NCBI GenBank assembly: GCA_007122815.1
Contig: SKSV01000373.1
Location: 1 to 10,993, forward strand
DNA: 10,993 nt
DNA from: Trueperaceae bacterium
GTDB taxonomy: Bacteria; Deinococcota; Deinococci; Deinococcales; Trueperaceae
Direction: 5' to 3'
How positions within the stretch are numbered: position 1 is the stretch's first letter; each line of letters starts with the position of its first letter. Both the position numbers and the translations under genes were made by a program. The notes under the pieces were generated by a model that was not told the origin of the DNA, did not search any database, and was given only the letters and a program-made list of their open reading frames with translations. Shown here piece by piece: positions 8,635-10,993 of this stretch.

Positions 8635-10020
8635 GTGGCGGCTTGGCAGGTCTTCGCCTATATAGCTGCCTCGATCCTCTTCATCACCGGCCTGAAGATG
8701 CTGAGCCGTCCGGAGACGGCGAGGCGCGGTAACCGCCTATCCGCGGTCGGCATGTTGATCGCGGTGGTGGCGACGCTGGCTGCGGGTGGGCTGGACTACA
8801 CCTGGATCGTGGTCGGGCTCGTGATCGGGGCCGCGGTCGGCGCCGTGGCGGCGCGCCGGGTGCAGATGACGGGCATGCCAGAGATGGTGGCCCTGCTCAA
8901 CGGTTCCGGTGGTCTGGCGTCCATGCTGGTGGGTTGGGCGGAGTACGTGCGGACCACCGACGTGGCCACCTTCTCGGCGGTTGCGATCGTGTTCACGGTC
9001 CTGATCGGCGGCATCGCCGCCTCCGGCTCGGTGGTCGCCTTCGGGAAGCTCAGCGAGCGCATCGATGGCAAGCCCTACCTCTTCCGCGGCCAGAAGCCGC
9101 TGAACGCTGCGCTGCTGGCCCTGGCTCTGGTGGCTGCGGGCTTCGTGATCGCCGACGCCGCGATCGTCGGCGGCGTGGGGGGCACGACCTTGGCCTTCGC
9201 GCTGGTGCTGCTGCTAGCGCTGGCTCTGGGGGTCCTGGTCGTCATACCGATCGGCGGTGCCGACATGCCGATCGTGGTGGCGCTGCTTAACAGTTACTCG
9301 GGCATCGCGGCCGCGGCCGCCGGCTTCGTGATCGACAACAACGTGCTGGTGGTGGCGGGCTCGCTCGTCGGTGCGTCGGGCTTCATCCTCACGACGATCA
9401 TGTGCAAGGCGATGAACCGTTCGCTGGCGAACGTGCTCTTCGGCGGTTTCGGGGCGACGGTGACGGCGGGGAGCGCTGCTCAGGAGGGCTCGGTGAAGCC
9501 GCTCACCCCAGATGACGCCTACTACATCCTGGAGGCGGCGGACTCGGTGGTGTTCGTGCCCGGTTACGGCATGGCCGTCGCCCAGGCGCAGCACGTGGTG
9601 CAGGAGCTCGCCGAGTTGCTGATCAAGAACGGCGCCGACGTGCGTCACGCGATCCACCCGGTGGCGGGTCGCATGCCTGGTCACATGAACGTGCTGCTGG
9701 CTGAGGCGAACGTGCCTTACGAGCAGCTCGTCGAGCCGGAGGACGTCAACCCTGCGATGGAGACGGTGGACGTGGCGATCGTCATCGGCGCGAACGACGT
9801 CGTCAACCCGGCGGCCAAGGAGGACCCGTCGTCGCCGCTCTTCGGCATGCCGATCATCGAGGTGGATCGCGCCCGCACGTGCTTCGTGCTAAAGCGCTCG
9901 ATGAACCCAGGCTTCGCAGGTGTCGACAACGCGCTCTTCTTCAAGGACAACACGCGCATGATCTTCGGCGACGCCAAGGCGACGATCGCGGCGATGGTGT
10001 CGGCGTTCAAGGACGCGTGA
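8635..10020 (+). CDS. pntB: NAD(P) transhydrogenase subunit beta
   Basis: PntB carries most membrane helices of domain II and the NADP(H)-binding domain III. The protein has 461 residues. Residues 1 to about 270 hold eight or nine hydrophobic segments, including TGMPEMVALLNGSGGLAS (79-96) and GADMPIVVALLNSYSGIA (208-225), which are conserved in the channel. Domain III follows: FVPGYGMAVAQAQH (307-320), HPVAGRMPGHMNVLLAEA (341-358), VIGANDVVNPAA (383-394) and KRSMNPGFAGVDN (420-432), the NADP and lid motifs. The GTG at 8635 is 1 nt after the pntAB stop, with GGGAAGGG just upstream. The final 12 codons and the stop (TIAAMVSAFKDA) are copied twice more downstream in other frames, as described under the 68-bp repeat. 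The gene itself is intact and complete. Confidence 0.96.
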   Translation: MAAWQVFAYIAASILFITGLKMLSRPETARRGNRLSAVGMLIAVVATLAAGGLDYTWIVVGLVIGAAVGAVAARRVQMTGMPEMVALLNGSGGLASMLVGWAEYVRTTDVATFSAVAIVFTVLIGGIAASGSVVAFGKLSERIDGKPYLFRGQKPLNAALLALALVAAGFVIADAAIVGGVGGTTLAFALVLLLALALGVLVVIPIGGADMPIVVALLNSYSGIAAAAAGFVIDNNVLVVAGSLVGASGFILTTIMCKAMNRSLANVLFGGFGATVTAGSAAQEGSVKPLTPDDAYYILEAADSVVFVPGYGMAVAQAQHVVQELAELLIKNGADVRHAIHPVAGRMPGHMNVLLAEANVPYEQLVEPEDVNPAMETVDVAIVIGANDVVNPAAKEDPSSPLFGMPIIEVDRARTCFVLKRSMNPGFAGVDNALFFKDNTRMIFGDAKATIAAMVSAFKDA

Positions 10021-10161
10021 GCGGGCTGGCTGTGGATCGTCGCCCGGGGACGATCGCGGCGATGGTATCGGCGTTCAAGGACGCGTGAGCGGGCTGGCTG
10101 TGGATCGTCGCCCGGGGACGATCGCCGCCATGGTGTCGGCGTTCAAGGACGCGTGAGCGGG
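9981..10161 (+). repeat. 68-bp tandem duplication of the pntB 3' end (2.7 copies)
   Basis: Copies run 9981-10048, 10049-10116 and 10117-10161 (partial, 45 bp). Each starts GACGATCGC and includes the codons for TIAAMVSAFKDA plus TGA and GCGGG. The two full copies also share a 23-bp linker ending CGCCCGGG. Copies 1 and 2 differ at one base (9999 G versus A). Copy 3 differs from copy 1 at two bases. All three changes are at third codon positions and silent in the duplicated peptide (GTG/GTA, GCG/GCC twice). A period of 68 is not a multiple of three, so the peptide and its stop recur once in each of the three frames. The near-identity means a recent duplication or ongoing homogenisation. Confidence 0.95.
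10035..10123. other. Twin hairpins at the repeat junctions
   Basis: GATCGTC, a 7-nt GCCCGGG loop and GACGATC form a perfect 7-bp stem at 10035-10055, and the same structure recurs at 10103-10123. Each stem spans a junction between two 68-bp units. They follow the pntB stop and could act in termination or mRNA 3' protection, but no T-run follows, so they are not canonical intrinsic terminators. Confidence 0.4.
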
Positions 10162-10173
10162 TCCGTCAGGAAA

Positions 10174-10194
10174 CTTGACACCAATAGACTCAAG
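10174..10194. promoter_or_regulatory. HAIR-type operator (HspR binding site) upstream of clpB
   Basis: CTTGACA, 7 bp, then ACTCAAG matches the HspR-associated inverted repeat CTTGAGT-N7-ACTCAAG. The right half is perfect, the left half matches 5 of 7, and the spacing is exact. It overlaps the -35 and the spacer of the clpB promoter, where a repressor would block polymerase. HspR is the MerR-family repressor of clpB and dnaK operons in actinobacteria, and also acts in Deinococcus. Its gene is not in this window. Confidence 0.8.
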
Positions 10195-10203
10195 TTTTAG
10201 TCT
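10175..10203 (+). promoter_or_regulatory. clpB promoter (TTGACA, 17 bp, TAGTCT), probably leaderless
   Basis: A consensus -35 TTGACA (10175-10180) is separated by 17 bp from TAGTCT (10198-10203). Six bases then precede the clpB ATG at 10210, so the predicted transcription start is at or next to the A of the ATG. No Shine-Dalgarno is present. The region is AT-richer than its surroundings. Confidence 0.75.
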
Positions 10204-10209
10204 GGCGAC

Positions 10210-10993
10210 ATGAACGCGGATCGCCTGACCGAAACCACGGTGCAGCTAGTCGCCGCAGCCCAGGGAGCGGCGAAGACGCGCGGTCACCAGCAGGTGACCG
10301 CGCTGCACCTCGCCAGCGCCTTGCTGGCCGACCCGAGCGGCCCCTGCGCGCGCGTGCTGGAGCGCGCCGGGGGTGACCTCAAGCAGGCCCAGGCCGCGCT
10401 CGACGCTGGTCTCAACAGGCTCCCAAAGGTGTCGGGAGCCGACGCTCAGTACATGGCGCCCGAGCTGGCTGCCACCTTCGAGGAGGCGGAAGCGCTAGCG
10501 CGCGAGTGGGGCGACTCCTTCGTCGCCGCAGACGCGCTTCTCGTCGCCCTGCGCCGCAAGGGTGGCGACGCGCTGGCTGCGCTTCCCGGCGCGGAACAGC
10601 TCGCGGAGGCCGCCACCGAGATCCGGCAAGGCCGAAGCGTCGACACCCGCACCGCCGAGTCGTCCTTCGAGGCCCTCGAGCGCTACGGTATCGACCTCAC
10701 ACAGCGCGCTCGCGACGGCAACCTCGACCCGGTCATCGGGCGCGACGAGGAGATCCGGCGCACGATCCAGATCCTCCTGCGCCGCACCAAGAACAACCCC
10801 GTGCTGATAGGCGAGCCCGGCGTCGGTAAGACCGCGATCGCCGAAGGCCTGGCGCAGCGCGTCGTTAACAAGGACGTGCCGGTGGGCCTCCAGGGCAAGC
10901 GCGTCATCCAGCTAGACATGGGTAGCCTGCTCGCCGGGGCCAAGTACCGCGGGGAGTTCGAGGAGCGCCTCAAGGGCGTGATCCAGGAGACGG
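10210..10993 (+). CDS. clpB: ATP-dependent chaperone ClpB, N-terminal part (runs off the window)
   Basis: ClpB is a hexameric AAA+ disaggregase that threads aggregated proteins through its pore and works with DnaK after heat stress in the cytosol. The visible 261 residues hold the Clp N-domain (about 1-145, with two Clp_N repeats: [14 protein letters not shown]...[14 protein letters not shown] and [17 protein letters not shown]). A linker with [26 protein letters not shown] (split 157-168 and 169-182) follows. The first AAA+ module begins with Walker [10 protein letters not shown] (201-209) and pore loop KYRG (245-248) within [14 protein letters not shown]. This order is typical of ClpB/ClpA; ClpB is preferred for the N-domain type and the HAIR operator. 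ClpC is the alternative, and the missing middle domain would settle it. The start is the ATG 6 nt after TAGTCT, with no Shine-Dalgarno. Confidence 0.93.
   Translation, partial: MNADRLTETTVQLVAAAQGAAKTRGHQQVTALHLASALLADPSGPCARVLERAGGDLKQAQAALDAGLNRLPKVSGADAQYMAPELAATFEEAEALAREWGDSFVAADALLVALRRKGGDALAALPGAEQLAEAATEIRQGRSVDTRTAESSFEALERYGIDLTQRARDGNLDPVIGRDEEIRRTIQILLRRTKNNPVLIGEPGVGKTAIAEGLAQRVVNKDVPVGLQGKRVIQLDMGSLLAGAKYRGEFEERLKGVIQET

Noticed and set aside
9879..10088. 69-residue plus-strand frame ending in a second copy of the PntB C-terminus
   Set aside because: It is the +2 frame of pntB joined to repeat copy 2. There is no sign that it is translated by itself, so it is treated as part of the repeat observation.

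Overview
This is a roughly 11 kb stretch of high-GC bacterial chromosome. It looks like ordinary core metabolism and housekeeping, with no sign of a phage, an insertion sequence, CRISPR or a defence island. The tyrosyl-tRNA synthetase reads very much like Thermus TyrRS as I remember it. The transhydrogenase is split into three genes (AA, AB, B). clpB carries an HspR-type (HAIR) operator. Several genes have TAnnnT -10 boxes placed 6-7 nt before the start codon, which suggests leaderless mRNAs. Together these point to the Deinococcota, perhaps a deep lineage such as Trueperaceae. The assignment is an inference from remembered family features, not from a search.

Layout. Positions 1-987 (minus strand) hold the start of a PhoU-like gene behind a family 2 glycosyltransferase. 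Divergent from them is a patatin-like serine hydrolase (1087-2028, plus). It converges on a translationally coupled minus-strand pair, zwf (glucose-6-phosphate dehydrogenase) followed by an arginase (2050-4391). tyrS (plus, 4471-5694) is divergent from zwf. tyrS converges on a pyrophosphate-type 6-phosphofructokinase (minus, 5814-7070), and the short gap between them is filled by a degenerate 18-bp tandem repeat ending in a perfect hairpin. Divergent from the kinase is the tightly packed operon pntAA-pntAB-pntB (7222-10020), the proton-translocating NAD(P) transhydrogenase. The last 40 bp of pntB belong to a 68-bp tandem duplication that runs into the intergenic region. The window ends inside clpB (10210 onward), a heat-shock disaggregase.

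How the genes work together. G6PD makes NADPH and the transhydrogenase exchanges reducing equivalents between NADH and NADPH. The PPi-type phosphofructokinase gives a potentially reversible step at the top of glycolysis. So about half the window concerns carbon flux and redox balance. Arginase, TyrRS, ClpB, the patatin and the glycosyltransferase have no evident functional link to these.

The most interesting signals are non-coding: the clpB control region (HAIR operator laid over a TTGACA/TAGTCT promoter whose predicted start site is the A of the ATG), a recurring TAG-type -10 box before five genes, and two gene 3' ends whose stop codons lie in tandem repeats. I did not find a convincing new multi-gene system.
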